Shown here: one piece after another, positions 11,732-21,625 of the stretch | Position numbering within the stretch: the first letter of the stretch is position 1 | Layout of the letters: every line of letters begins with the position of its first letter | Source: Lepidonotus clava | Lineage: Eukaryota > Annelida > Polychaeta > Phyllodocida > Polynoidae | Length of the DNA: 64,000 bases | Direction of reading: 5' to 3' | Assembly: GCA_936440205.1 (NCBI GenBank) | Contig: OW387133.1 | Span: 51,982,374 to 52,046,373 of the forward strand | The notes under the pieces: model-generated | Database searches by the model: none | Told to the model about the DNA's origin: nothing | The model's input: the letters and a program-made list of their open reading frames with translations, nothing else | Position numbers and translations under genes: made by a program

Positions 11732-12977
11732 TTCGACGGCGGTCAGGTGTTTGAGTTTAAGGAGGTGGACGACATAGCTCAAACCAAATGAATATAATGA
11801 ACTCCCAATTTTGATGATTGGATATATTTGTTAAACCATGGTGGGGTGGCCTTGACTCTCGTGGTACATTCAGCACAGTGTCAATAAATTCAGAAGTTCT
11901 TTCAAGAACTGTAAACAAAGTTACATTCATATGTCCAGTTTTACTCAATACACAAATACATTTCCAGTAGTCCATGCTAAGACTCGAGATCACGTTGAAA
12001 AGGTTCATAAACATGAAGTTTTCAGGAAGAGTTCCTAGTATTGTTAGTCCATATTATGGCTTAAGAATAGCGGAACAGGTTCATAAGGTAACAAGGTAAG
12101 TTTTAGTGAATCATGATCATTGTATGATAAGTAAATGATGACATAATCATGTTGATAAACAGGCGTACTCAGTTTTAGAGGATGAAGATTTATGACACTC
12201 GTGCTTAAAGTGATAGAGTTGGGTTTTTCCTTAGTACATACATGTACAGATTCTGACATTTGTAATTTGTAACACAAGTCGACAGAACTCAACATATATA
12301 CAGTGTAGGGTTGTCTTAAACTTCTAAGAGTAACAAGTGTACATCAAATCCAATTTCAGAACAAATTAACACAACATAAGTCAATACAGAGAATTCGGAC
12401 ATTTTGAACGAACGACTTTCATGATACAATGCGTGTCAAATTTCAACCAAACTTCAATCATAACAACATTATTTACAATAAATACAAGGTCTCTGTATCA
12501 GGTTTAGTAATACCGAGCAGTTGGAACCAGAAAATACCACCATTCCTGTCACGCGTCCGCCAGCTATACTTAGTACACGTGTACTTAGCGGGACGCTTGA
12601 CTGGAGTTCCCCCCCAGGGTTTGACCTCGATATGATTCCTTCAGGTGCGAAGCGCCCGGATGGCAAATTTCTGCTTCGATCAAACTTTCAAGTTTGAAGG
12701 CTCGACCTGACATTTTGAGCCGATATGAATTAATTCTGGCGCTTGATTACGTTGGTTGGGGACCTAAACTTTAGTTTAGCACAGATTTTATAAGAAATTA
12801 TACGATGTATTGATCATGCTAGCCGATTTCAGAATTTGGATCTTTTGGATCAAAAAGGGGTTTCCCAAATTAGCCTCGTTTTGACGTCATTTTAATCAGT
12901 GCCGACGGTCGTTTTTCAGAGGACAGACGTGGTTTTGTTTTTGTCTCGCAACACTTTTATCCTTTTTACGAAGAAGT
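11732..12977. other. Element interior between 3' LTR and the antisense frame
   Basis: No long frame is supported here. A CGACGGCGGTCA motif at 11,734-11,745 lies two bases inside the LTR edge and recurs twice near 16.6 kb. Frames at 11,757-12,014 and 12,044-12,295 (minus) and 12,429-12,635 (plus) have no recognisable domain. The segment just before 12,978 is a plausible leader for the plus-strand frame. Confidence 0.5.
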
Positions 12978-13628
12978 ATGGCCCGAGTAGCAGTATTCTG
13001 CTCCGACCGGGAAGCCGGTCTTCAGGATTACCCTGATCTGCTCCTGAAGGATTCCGGCAACAGCTGTGTGATTCATCCTTGCGTCGAAGCAACGACCGCC
13101 GAGTTGGCTGGTTTTGCTTTCGCCCATCATGTCCTTCACCCAGAAGATATCTTAGTTGTAGTGACAAACTTACTGGACATCCTTACATGGGATCAGGAGC
13201 TGGACCTGTTCATTCCACTGTTTATCCGCCCCGAAGAAGCCGTGAGATTTTATTCCGAACTATTCAACAGAGCCTTCCTGAATATACGATCCCATCCAAT
13301 TTCATCCACCTTTATTTTGGCAACACCCTCCGGATTCGACGCCCGTCTCTGGAACCTCACCGACAGCGACGGGTCGCTTCAAAAATGGGTTAATCGGCTC
13401 GCCCCAAAGATTGGTCGCGAAGTACAACGCGCGAACGACTGGTACGGCGTACCGACTATCCACACTGGACAAGCCCTGCATATGACTCGGTCCGCAGCGG
13501 ACGGTTTAATGAACATTAATGATCTTAGGGGATTGGTGGACGGCTATATGCCGTCCGCCCGTATCCTCCGTCGGTGGGCCAGGGCACTAGGCCGCGTGAT
13601 TGCCCGCCTGCCCTTAGCCCCCCGTTAG
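12978..13628 (+). CDS. Antisense 216-residue frame with SGNH-hydrolase-like layout
   Basis: The start codon has good context (A at -3, G at +4). Predicted order: a first beta strand (MARVAVFC), a helix-rich stretch, a hydrophobic strand (DILVVVTNLLDIL, about residues 58-70), a further strand (SSTFILATPSG, about 107-117), a GVPTIHT strand and a C-terminal ADG...ARILRRWARAL helix. This matches the order of conserved blocks in SGNH/GDSL-type esterases, which some invertebrate retroelements also carry. The resemblance is by layout rather than strong sequence identity, and activity cannot be judged. It runs opposite to gag-pol-env, between env and the 3' LTR, and is more GC-rich than its surroundings. 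It could be a captured host gene or an antisense accessory gene. Confidence 0.5.
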   Translation: MARVAVFCSDREAGLQDYPDLLLKDSGNSCVIHPCVEATTAELAGFAFAHHVLHPEDILVVVTNLLDILTWDQELDLFIPLFIRPEEAVRFYSELFNRAFLNIRSHPISSTFILATPSGFDARLWNLTDSDGSLQKWVNRLAPKIGREVQRANDWYGVPTIHTGQALHMTRSAADGLMNINDLRGLVDGYMPSARILRRWARALGRVIARLPLAPR

Positions 13629-14500
13629 ACCGTCGGCACTACCTTGTACATAATGATTTATATTGATTTTAAACAAGTAATTTCCTGGATCCAATTCCCG
13701 GCCTGTGATTGGAACACTTAATTCCGGGTCGTTTTCACCGAGTGATTCTGGTGATTTAATTCCCGATCAGCACCTAGTCCACTTAAGTCCATATATCCAA
13801 GAGGAGCAGATCACACTTTTGATGGAGCTCCAGACTGTTCTTATGGGATGACACGGACACTTTCACCGCCCTGCTGGCTTGTCGTCGGACACCGCCCTCC
13901 TCGTAGAGACGGCCCCTCGTCCAGACCGCTCCGAGACTTGGTGAGTACAGCCTTCTTTCTATTGTTCTTAGCATGTTAGACAGGCTACTAACCCGTAGGG
14001 TTTAAGGAGATTGTTGGCCAAATTCTTCTTGGTGGTTCTCGGCTCGCCTTCACGTGGTTGTATTCCGGAAGCTGATGTCACTCCCGGAACCAGAAACTGT
14101 GTTTCGCTGGTGATTTTAGTAACGAGTAACGTGGGTGGCCACCTAGTGTTTACTTTTGGTTCCAAGATGGTGGACGCGGGCCGAGAGTCAGGGCCTTGCG
14201 TACTAAACTTATTATCTCTTCCAGGTCCTGTGGTTGGTGATGATAATATGAACGGCGTAAGGTGGTAGTATTGGCACTGAGAGACGTCAGTCTATATGAT
14301 TTTAGTGGGAGGAATTGTTTAGGCTAATATGATCAAGCATTTTACCTCGCGCGTGGTTGGGCGATAATAGAGGGCTTTCTGACTAGCGGTTTGTTGACAT
14401 TGCCGATCTAAGTAGGCTTTTTGGAGTGTGGGTAATTCGTATCGTATTGTTATTATTTGATACTATTAACTGTTGGGGACTGACACTGCACATGAGAATC
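13629..14500 (+). other. Antisense transcript-like region with a splice pair
   Basis: A strong donor-like site (GACTTG|GTGAGTACAG, cut after 13,940) is followed by an acceptor-like tract (TTATCTCTTCCAG, ending 14,224), both on the plus strand. Together they would define a 284-nt intron. The sequence before the donor is GC-richer than average. No domain is recognised in the short frames here (for example 14,011-14,268). This is inference from splice consensus only. Confidence 0.3.
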
Positions 14501-14870
14501 AGGTACGGATGGCCAGAGATTCCGGTCTGAGTTGTACAACACTAGATTTGCTGTAACAGGATTCTTTGTTTAGTCGTTATTCGTGCAGGACATTAGTGTA
14601 AATGTCTACATTGGAAACAATTCACATGGGGTGCCCTAGGTAACAAGCGCTTCCTAGGGTGTTTTACCCTGGTAAGTTTAGGTGACAGTAGGTGACCAAG
14701 TATTTTGGTCCAGACTTCCCAGCATTAGATTGGCTGTGGCAGAATTCTTTGATGAGTAGTTCCCCCTTACAGGTTACAGGAAATATTGACGTGTCGGCCA
14801 CGTGAGGCGACACTATAGGTGGAGCCGTCCAACGAGTTGTTGGCGACTCCCATGGTAAGTTTGAGATGTA
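14500..14870 (+). repeat. Diverged tandem duplication of an exon-like cassette (period about 183 bp)
   Basis: Two units each contain a GATT(T/G)GCTGT segment (14,545 and 14,728), an acceptor-like CAG (ending 14,588 and 14,772), an 82-83-nt exon-like stretch and a GGTAAGTTT donor (cuts after 14,671 and 14,854). Matched landmarks are 183-184 bp apart. The exon-like parts hold short hairpins (CCCTAGG with CCTAGGG; CCAAC with GTTGG). The duplication is old, since identity is modest outside the landmarks. Confidence 0.5.
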
Positions 14871-15017
14871 GTGGCGAAGGCCACAGATACCCATCCCATG
14901 TTTTAGTCTAACAGCAAGACTTCGTCAGTGTCATCGTGTTAGAATAAGTTTTAGAGTGAGTATTAATGTTCAGAGTCGTCTCGAAGAGGAAAAAATACTA
15001 CTGTGAGGAGACCGAGA

Positions 15018-15425
15018 TGAAGTCTCTAAGACACTGAATGAACTCCCAGATGAAGATTCTGTATGTGTCATTGTGAAAGAAGGAATGGTATCCTTATTTA
15101 AGAGCTAGAAGGGCATCAACACCACAAAGATTACCAAGCGTCCCAAGCAGAGATACATGTGTGAACACTGCGGGAGTTCGTACGTTCATAGATCAGGCCT
15201 TAGTAGGCGCCGTTCCATTGAACGCAGAAGCCACGCTTATCAGTGCCCGAGATTGCCAAACATCTCAGACAGTGATATCTTTGCGATGAATGTGTGGAAG
15301 CCTATGCCCACAGGTCGGGGCTGAGCCGTCACAAGAACATCCATCTGCAAAGGCTTCATGAGTGCCCGAGATGTGATGCAAAACTGTCCCGCCCAGATTC
15401 CCTAACCGACCTCATGGGGAGATAA
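15018..15425 (+). pseudogene. C2H2 zinc-finger-like segment, antisense within the element
   Basis: Translation of the plus strand shows an acidic lead-in (including NELPDEDSVCVIVKEGM), then finger-like blocks: CEHCGSSYVHRSGLSR near 15,159, a complete C-X2-C-X12-H-X3-H finger (CDECVEAYAHRSGLSRHKNI then H) at 15,282-15,344, and a further CPRC start. The HRSGLSRH phrase is typical of the helix of a C2H2 finger. Such fingers usually bind DNA. There is no single long frame over the whole segment, so it is either a broken fossil or part of a spliced gene. It may be a host gene captured by the element, or an accessory gene of the antisense set. Confidence 0.6.
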
Positions 15426-18147
15426 GAATAATGATAGGAATTGGATCCCTGGTGGTTTACCTTAAGAGGTCATTATTTTTTTTTTTTTTTTACAAGAGTC
15501 AATACTCTTGATAACACTCTTTCTGTACAGTGTGGTAGAATAACTACCCAATACACTCCAAGGATTTATTCGTAAACAAGTTAACACCCCCTTCAAGGGT
15601 GACAACTGTTCTAACATATTTGACTCCATCTTGTGAAGCATCCGCTTTAAAACCACAGTTTGTTCTTATTGAATGATTATGTTACGACAAAATTCCTTCT
15701 CTCTCTGCTAGTTACAGGTGGTAGCTCGGCGTTCACCCCCTACATTCAGCCTGGGGTTTGAAGACCGAGTTCCACTTTATATTGGGTAGTGGCGCCCTTC
15801 TGACAATGCAAACGGGTGCGCCACTAACTCCAAACGGTTCACTGAATAGATATTATACCTATGTTAACAGTAACATCTCACTGTCTACCCTATACTCTAC
15901 ATCACATGGGAAAAACCAACATGACAAGCGGTGGGGGTAGCGTTTTCATTCCGTGAGGTATAAATGTCATTAAAGGACATTAAGTACTAACTGTACAAGG
16001 GAGGTTGAGATTATTCGTTCCTCATTAGTTATCACCAGAGGATCGGGTCTCAGATTCAGGTTCATTTCTGATCTGATTCCCGGTCCTCATTAGTTACACG
16101 TGGTTTGTCGGTACTCTCCCATTCATAGGACCAGAATGGGTAGCACCGAGTTTCCATTGTTATAATTGGGAGCAGACTGCATATATTTTTTTTTTTAATA
16201 TGCAGCCTACACCCCCTTTAAATTATAGAGATGTGTAAATGCATCTCCTTAGATCACTTACTTCCAGACAGCACCTAGTAAGTCGGGCCTTTACCGAAGT
16301 ACAGTACAAGGTTAAACCCGTTTTCTTGTTCAGGTCTATGCCCGTTTTTCTTGTGGAGAGTCAAGACTACTCCTGAAAAGACTCCGCCCCCAGCTTATCC
16401 TAACTATGCGCATGCAGGGCAGGGATAGGTAGTGCTAAAGACAGAGTTAGAACTTTTATCTTCTTTCTAATAGATCGGGTAAACTTATTAGCTCTGGGTG
16501 TCAACCAAGTTTATTGTAGCTTGTTCATCAGGGAATCAGTAGTCCATGTCCCCCCTCTTCAGCTCAACTGTTGAGCGGAGACCTGGATACTTTTAGCGCC
16601 ACGACGGCGGTCAAGACTAATTTTCATTCATTTATTTTCTTTTCCTCGACGGCGGTCAGCTCTGAAGCCGCTCATTTCCTTTATTAATTTTAATTATTTC
16701 TAATTTTTACCCGGGTCGAAACTTGACTTCTTGCCGTTTTGTCTCTGTCCCGATTAAAACTGGTCTAAAAGTGGTCTAAATAACTTAGTCTTGAATTATG
16801 GGCAGTTGTTCATTATTTTCTTTCTTCTTGATACTAGTTGTCGTTGGATCCTGACTTTTTATGTTAAAGTCAGGATCCTTTGACCTAAGACATACGGTGA
16901 TCCAGTGGTCATTTACACATAACCAAGACGACTGGGCTATTAATAAGGACAGCACCTCGCTCCACCGCCTTGTGAGTTTTCGCTACAGCTTCTCCCCCCC
17001 CAGGGATGGCTTGTCCCGTCTGAGGGAGTCGCGATATAGTGAGAGAGAGCCGAGCACCCTGTGAATGTCACCAATTCGCTGTTGTCCCGTAACTACATTT
17101 CCTTGTGACCTCCGTTATAGCTCCCAAATATAGCACGCCTTGTCAGGATTTGCACATATCCTTGCCGCTGCAGCGTGACTATACCAGGAGCAAACGAGCC
17201 ACGTTTAAGGTACTCTCGTGTGCTGTCACAGAGCGTTCCCCCCGAGAATGTTACTAGCTGTTCTGCGTTCATATGTTCTTATCACAACTTGCCCAGAATT
17301 CCCTGAGGAAGGGCTCTTAGTTAAATGAGTATTGGGTTGTTTTATCTATTCAGTTTTTAGGTAAATTTCTTTCTACTCGTCGATTTTTTTTTGTGATGAG
17401 GAGACCGCTTGTCAGGAGCCAATCCACCCGGGGCATAGTGACTGCCATGGTCGGGCGTCCACCCCAGTGCCCTTCGCAGCGTCAGTGACGCGTAACCCCA
17501 ACGTCCTGCCTCCTGTCAGGCACCACTGACACCAGGCATGTGGGCAGGCTCCTGCTGCTTGTGCAGCCCCCTCATCTTTGAGAAGATTATATATGTAAGC
17601 ATGCTAAAGAATAGACAGTGGTGTTCCCCAAGTGACTCCTGTACTGCAGCCCGATCCTAGCGGTAACAACAGCACAGGGGTCAGGTGTAGATGGTACTTG
17701 CTTGAGGAAGTTCACTTCGCTCGTTGGGAGCATTGGTCCCGTTGAGCGCTCTTAGGTTTTATACAGAATTTTGAGTTTCTTTTTAAATGCTAAAATTTCG
17801 CGACACTAGGATCGGTTCCAAATGGTTCCCTACTTTAAAAGAGTTGCCAAATCAATAACAATGAGAGTGTTGAGCTAGGCTACCGGGCATGGGACACTCG
17901 ACTTGAGAGAAATTTAGATAACCCATGGGTCCATAGAGAGACGGTTGGACCAGCCTACCCGACCCAGGTTTCCCTGACTGGTGAATCCTTATTGATCAGG
18001 TTAGTCAACAGAACCCTACCTACCCAAACAGGTATTGCCCAGCGAACTTCCTGTAACATTTTAGTTTTAGTATTTGTACCTTTGTGTTATTAATTCACCA
18101 ATTTTACCTGTACAGCTCTAGGTCAGGTTTTAACACTCGTTACATTG
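15426..18147. other. Element interior upstream of the zinc-finger segment to the env end
   Basis: No supportable long frame on either strand. It holds T-rich tracts at about 15,475-15,492 and 16,187-16,199, and two CGACGGCGGTCA motifs at 16,602-16,613 and 16,647-16,658. The second is followed on the minus strand by a purine-rich GAGGAAAAGAAAATAAATG run. A frame at 16,861-17,064 (plus) shows no domain. Its role in the element is unknown. Confidence 0.5.
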
Positions 18148-20907
18148 TCATATGATAACTTCATAAACCGTTCCTGGATCTATTTCGGATGTCCCTGGCC
18201 TTATTGTCTTTCGGGCAGATCCTGTTCCGGTCGCTGTTGAGGTGGGCGTGGTCGATCTAGGAGGAGCGTTAGGCATTGTTCCATGTCCCAACACCGGTTG
18301 AGGCCAGTCCGCTCCGACATCGGACCACCCTGCGTCGATGAGGCGAGGTACTCCCATGGGTACAGGAGTGGCTAGCCCCGAGGAATATCTCAGTAGTCTG
18401 GCCCTGGTATTGTATTTTAAGTTACTCATCATCAGACGGGCTAGTTTTTTAGATACCCTCAGGGTGTCGGGTAGTGGCACCTTAGATGGGTGTTGTCCAG
18501 GTCTAGTCGCTGCTCCCATCAGCTGCGCCCCCCAGGTAACTGTCAGAGTGTATTTCAGACACAGCTGGGTCACCAGTAGATCCCTAATGAGCACATAGCC
18601 CTCCGTATAAGTGTGGTCTGAAGGCATAGCCAGTTCGCCTAGGAAGATTGTTTCTATCATATGTGGATTGGCAAACTGTACGTACAACCCATCCACAGTC
18701 TTTCTTCTAATATTTCTCCACTTTCGCCACACGAGGACCACTATAGTGATGACTAGTACTGCCAATAATATAGCCAGCACTGCCACTGCAGTGGGGTTGG
18801 CGGTCGCGTCTGGACACCCAGTTAGTGCCTTTTCACGGTGCAACAGTTTCTCCGGGTCCGCCGTCTCCAAGGCCATGGCCCGAGGTAAGGTCATGGTTAG
18901 TCCGGCTAGGGCAGCCTTACCTTGATGGTTCCGCCAGCATTTCCAGAGGACACATCCAATAATTGTCACAGCCACCACTATGCAGAAGATGGTGAGGAGA
19001 CCAAACCCACCTCCGAAGTTACCTATAGAGAACCACGGGGCGTGTTTCTCTACCTCGTAACGGTCAGTCGCTTTCTTGATGCCCTTGGCCAATTCTTTAC
19101 GGTGTTTTTGTATTCGTTTGGCCAAGGAGGTTACAGGTATTTTGGCCTTCAGGCTTTCCTCGATTTCCAGCAGGTCTTTCCTAATTGTTTCAGGGATAGG
19201 GTCTGATTCCAACATAGTGGGTTCGTTTTTGGACGTTGTGAAATTCATGTCCCACCCCTTCACACGACTTGCTGCTTCCAACAGGTCATTATGTGGGTAC
19301 ACAACCGTGGTGATCCTGGTGTGCCGGTCACAATTTCGCAAGCTATACGGTATCCACGCTCCTTGTGTTTGGAATGCACAGTCGCATTCCACCTGAACCC
19401 TTGCGTAATTTTCTATGTTCACTCCGACCGCAGGCTGGTTTCTGCAAATCATTTGGCCTCTGGTGTCGGCGCTGACCACTAGCATATCTCCGTCGTCTAG
19501 GTACACTGCCATCTCTCCAAAGTCTGCTTCCAGTAGATAGTCCAGCTCACATTTTTCTCGGATCGCTAGGTCGTCGCGCCTCAGTAGCGCAGCAGTGCAG
19601 GTGTTGTCTGTAATCTTTTTCATATAGGGTAGGTCCTTACAGAGCGTGATGGTCTGTCCATAACAACCTGACCAACTGCCACTAGCCAATGGTACGTAAT
19701 ACTGGCGGGACATGGACATGGCGACACTTTTGGGTAGATTAACAATTTGGAGAGCGTCCTTCTTAAGTCGCCCCCTAACCGTCACTGGCACAGGAAAGGT
19801 TAGTACTTCGTAGACCCTGAACAAATGTTCATCAGCCACCACAGGCACCCTTACATACACTATTAATTCCTGAGTGGTTTCATTGAATTTGAACGAAGGT
19901 TGACTGTTCTCGTAATAGAAGGAAGGATCTGTGAACGCGACATGGAACCTGGGGTGGATCCCCTTCAGGTATCTGTTCACTTCCTGGACCGCTCCGACCA
20001 TATATTGGCGGGGTACCAAGTCCATAGTCAGCTGGCCCCGCGTCAGGCGCTGTACACCTTTCCTGAACACGCGAGTTTGTTCTACCATTAATTGAAGATA
20101 CACCATCTCTCCTAACTTGTCTTCCAGAGCGACCGGTATCATATTCAGGTACAGTTCCATCCAATCCACCTTATGTTGCACGAGTTTCATCCTCCGGCGA
20201 GTCGTGTTGTGTGCCTTATTTAGTGATCTTAGATTGTCCAGTAGGCCTATCACGACATGGTTAATCTTTTCGACAGCCTCGTCATGTTTTTCATTCATCA
20301 GAGCCAAGTCTTCGATCATTTGGTTCGAAGATTCTTGCAATACTCTAATCAATTCTCTGTTATATTTGACATCAGCTGCCAGCCCTTGATTCCAAGAGGT
20401 TGGAAGAGGAAAGGTCGGCCATCCTGGATCGTCCAGCATTGTGGGCAACTTCTTCATTCTTTTGACCCTTCCACCTGATTTTAACTCCGACTCTTGATTT
20501 TGAAGGTCTTGTTGAGTGTTCTTTATTAGGGAACTTAAGGTTTCATTAAGAACTTCTCGGTACCGACCCTTAAGCGCCTGCGACGTCTGATCCATCCAAT
20601 TGACCAGCGACCTGATATGGTAGCAGGCCCGATCGAGGGCGTCTCCTCCCTGTAGATATCGGTGACAGACCTGGCCAAAGGTAGCCTTGTTGAAGGAGCG
20701 CCTCCTTGGAATAGTGATTAGGAAGCCTTGTCGGACGTGTGTTATATCCGCGGTGGACATTAACTTCCCTGGTTTTAACACTACTCCATATTGTTCTAAA
20801 GCTATCACTTCAGCGTTAGGGGCTAGCCCCTCAGGTGGGTTGGAGTCATTATGCACTCCCCTAATGCCCCCTATTATAGCTAATACGAACAGCACTAGCC
20901 ACTTCAT
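18148..20907 (-). CDS. env: Envelope glycoprotein (env), class I fusion, F-like
   Basis: 919 residues. It has an N-terminal signal peptide (MKWLVLFVLAIIGGIRG), a furin-type RVKR site at about residues 147-150, and a long helical stretch after it (about 185-290). A following RLTRGQLTMDLVP segment resembles the conserved motif of baculovirus/errantivirus F proteins. There is a cysteine-bearing region at about 410-560, a transmembrane segment at about 637-655 and a second at about 708-727, then a tail of about 190 residues. The protein would mediate attachment and membrane fusion of enveloped particles. Retroviral env is normally made from a spliced subgenomic RNA. The frame is open throughout. 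Family placement as F-like is by motif and layout, so moderate. Confidence 0.85.
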   Translation of the reverse strand: MKWLVLFVLAIIGGIRGVHNDSNPPEGLAPNAEVIALEQYGVVLKPGKLMSTADITHVRQGFLITIPRRRSFNKATFGQVCHRYLQGGDALDRACYHIRSLVNWMDQTSQALKGRYREVLNETLSSLIKNTQQDLQNQESELKSGGRVKRMKKLPTMLDDPGWPTFPLPTSWNQGLAADVKYNRELIRVLQESSNQMIEDLALMNEKHDEAVEKINHVVIGLLDNLRSLNKAHNTTRRRMKLVQHKVDWMELYLNMIPVALEDKLGEMVYLQLMVEQTRVFRKGVQRLTRGQLTMDLVPRQYMVGAVQEVNRYLKGIHPRFHVAFTDPSFYYENSQPSFKFNETTQELIVYVRVPVVADEHLFRVYEVLTFPVPVTVRGRLKKDALQIVNLPKSVAMSMSRQYYVPLASGSWSGCYGQTITLCKDLPYMKKITDNTCTAALLRRDDLAIREKCELDYLLEADFGEMAVYLDDGDMLVVSADTRGQMICRNQPAVGVNIENYARVQVECDCAFQTQGAWIPYSLRNCDRHTRITTVVYPHNDLLEAASRVKGWDMNFTTSKNEPTMLESDPIPETIRKDLLEIEESLKAKIPVTSLAKRIQKHRKELAKGIKKATDRYEVEKHAPWFSIGNFGGGFGLLTIFCIVVAVTIIGCVLWKCWRNHQGKAALAGLTMTLPRAMALETADPEKLLHREKALTGCPDATANPTAVAVLAILLAVLVITIVVLVWRKWRNIRRKTVDGLYVQFANPHMIETIFLGELAMPSDHTYTEGYVLIRDLLVTQLCLKYTLTVTWGAQLMGAATRPGQHPSKVPLPDTLRVSKKLARLMMSNLKYNTRARLLRYSSGLATPVPMGVPRLIDAGWSDVGADWPQPVLGHGTMPNAPPRSTTPTSTATGTGSARKTIRPGTSEIDPGTVYEVII

Positions 20908-21055
20908 TGTCTTTGTTTTGGCCTTAGCGATAGTTTGAGAGAGTTAATTTTGCAGTTTATCTAAAACATGTTCACAGCAAAGTTACCTTATTTTCCTGCG
21001 CACTACTATCATTCATGCGCCGAAATATGCTCTCCTCCCGGGTCCTCTGGTCTGT

Positions 21056-21625
21056 TTAGTTTGGGACATGCTCGTAGAGGTTTTGCCCGTTGTCATTTAC
21101 CACTCGCCTGATGATCCCGCTCTCGTCCTTGGTGACCGTGATTCTCAAGCCTCTCATACGTTCGCAGGACGAGGGGCGCATTGCTCTGAGGGGTCTTGGC
21201 CTAGTAGGTTCCAGTCCGAAACGGCCCCCGTTGGATCGTACGACGGTTGGCTCGAGGGGTATGGGTTCGGTACCTGTGGTTGGTTTGTCGCTGGGAGTGG
21301 GCTCGGCCACAGTGGGCCCCCCGGCTGGCTGGTTGGCGTCCACTGCTGCTGGTTCCATAGCAGTGGTGAGGGATTGGCGTTGCAGCTCGTTGTCAAGCTG
21401 CTCAAGTCTAAACAAGCGGGGTCCGCAGGCTGTAAGTGGTGGAGGAGGGGAGCTCCCGCTGGCCCGTTCCCCACCGGTGGGGTTGGCGCGTGTTGAACGG
21501 GTGCTACCTCCACTTTTAGTCCTGGAGCGGCGACGGTTAGCTGTTCCCCTCCCGATCGCCTTTCCAGAGTGGGCAGAGGTCGGCCGCCTCGTGTTGTTTG
21601 TAGGCTGGTACTTTCCTTGACGCAT
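21056..21625 (-). CDS. Overlapping accessory frame between pol and env (189 residues)
   Basis: This frame starts MRQGKYQPTNNTRRPTSAHS and is rich in Arg, Thr, Pro and Ser, with a basic first 60 residues. Its last 35 residues (including RMRGLRITVTKDESG) look more structured. It overlaps the 323-residue frame by 472 nt in a different reading frame and ends 148 nt before env. No family is recognised. Either frame may be the expressed one, or both. Its position recalls retroviral accessory genes. Confidence 0.4.
   Translation of the reverse strand: MRQGKYQPTNNTRRPTSAHSGKAIGRGTANRRRSRTKSGGSTRSTRANPTGGERASGSSPPPPLTACGPRLFRLEQLDNELQRQSLTTAMEPAAVDANQPAGGPTVAEPTPSDKPTTGTEPIPLEPTVVRSNGGRFGLEPTRPRPLRAMRPSSCERMRGLRITVTKDESGIIRRVVNDNGQNLYEHVPN

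Noticed and set aside
12978-15425. Host gene into which the LTR element inserted
   Set aside because: Both LTRs and the target duplication flank the whole 20 kb, so these segments lie inside the element.
18338-21620. Many plus-strand open frames opposite env and the accessory frames
   Set aside because: They mirror the codon structure of the minus-strand genes and show no domain.
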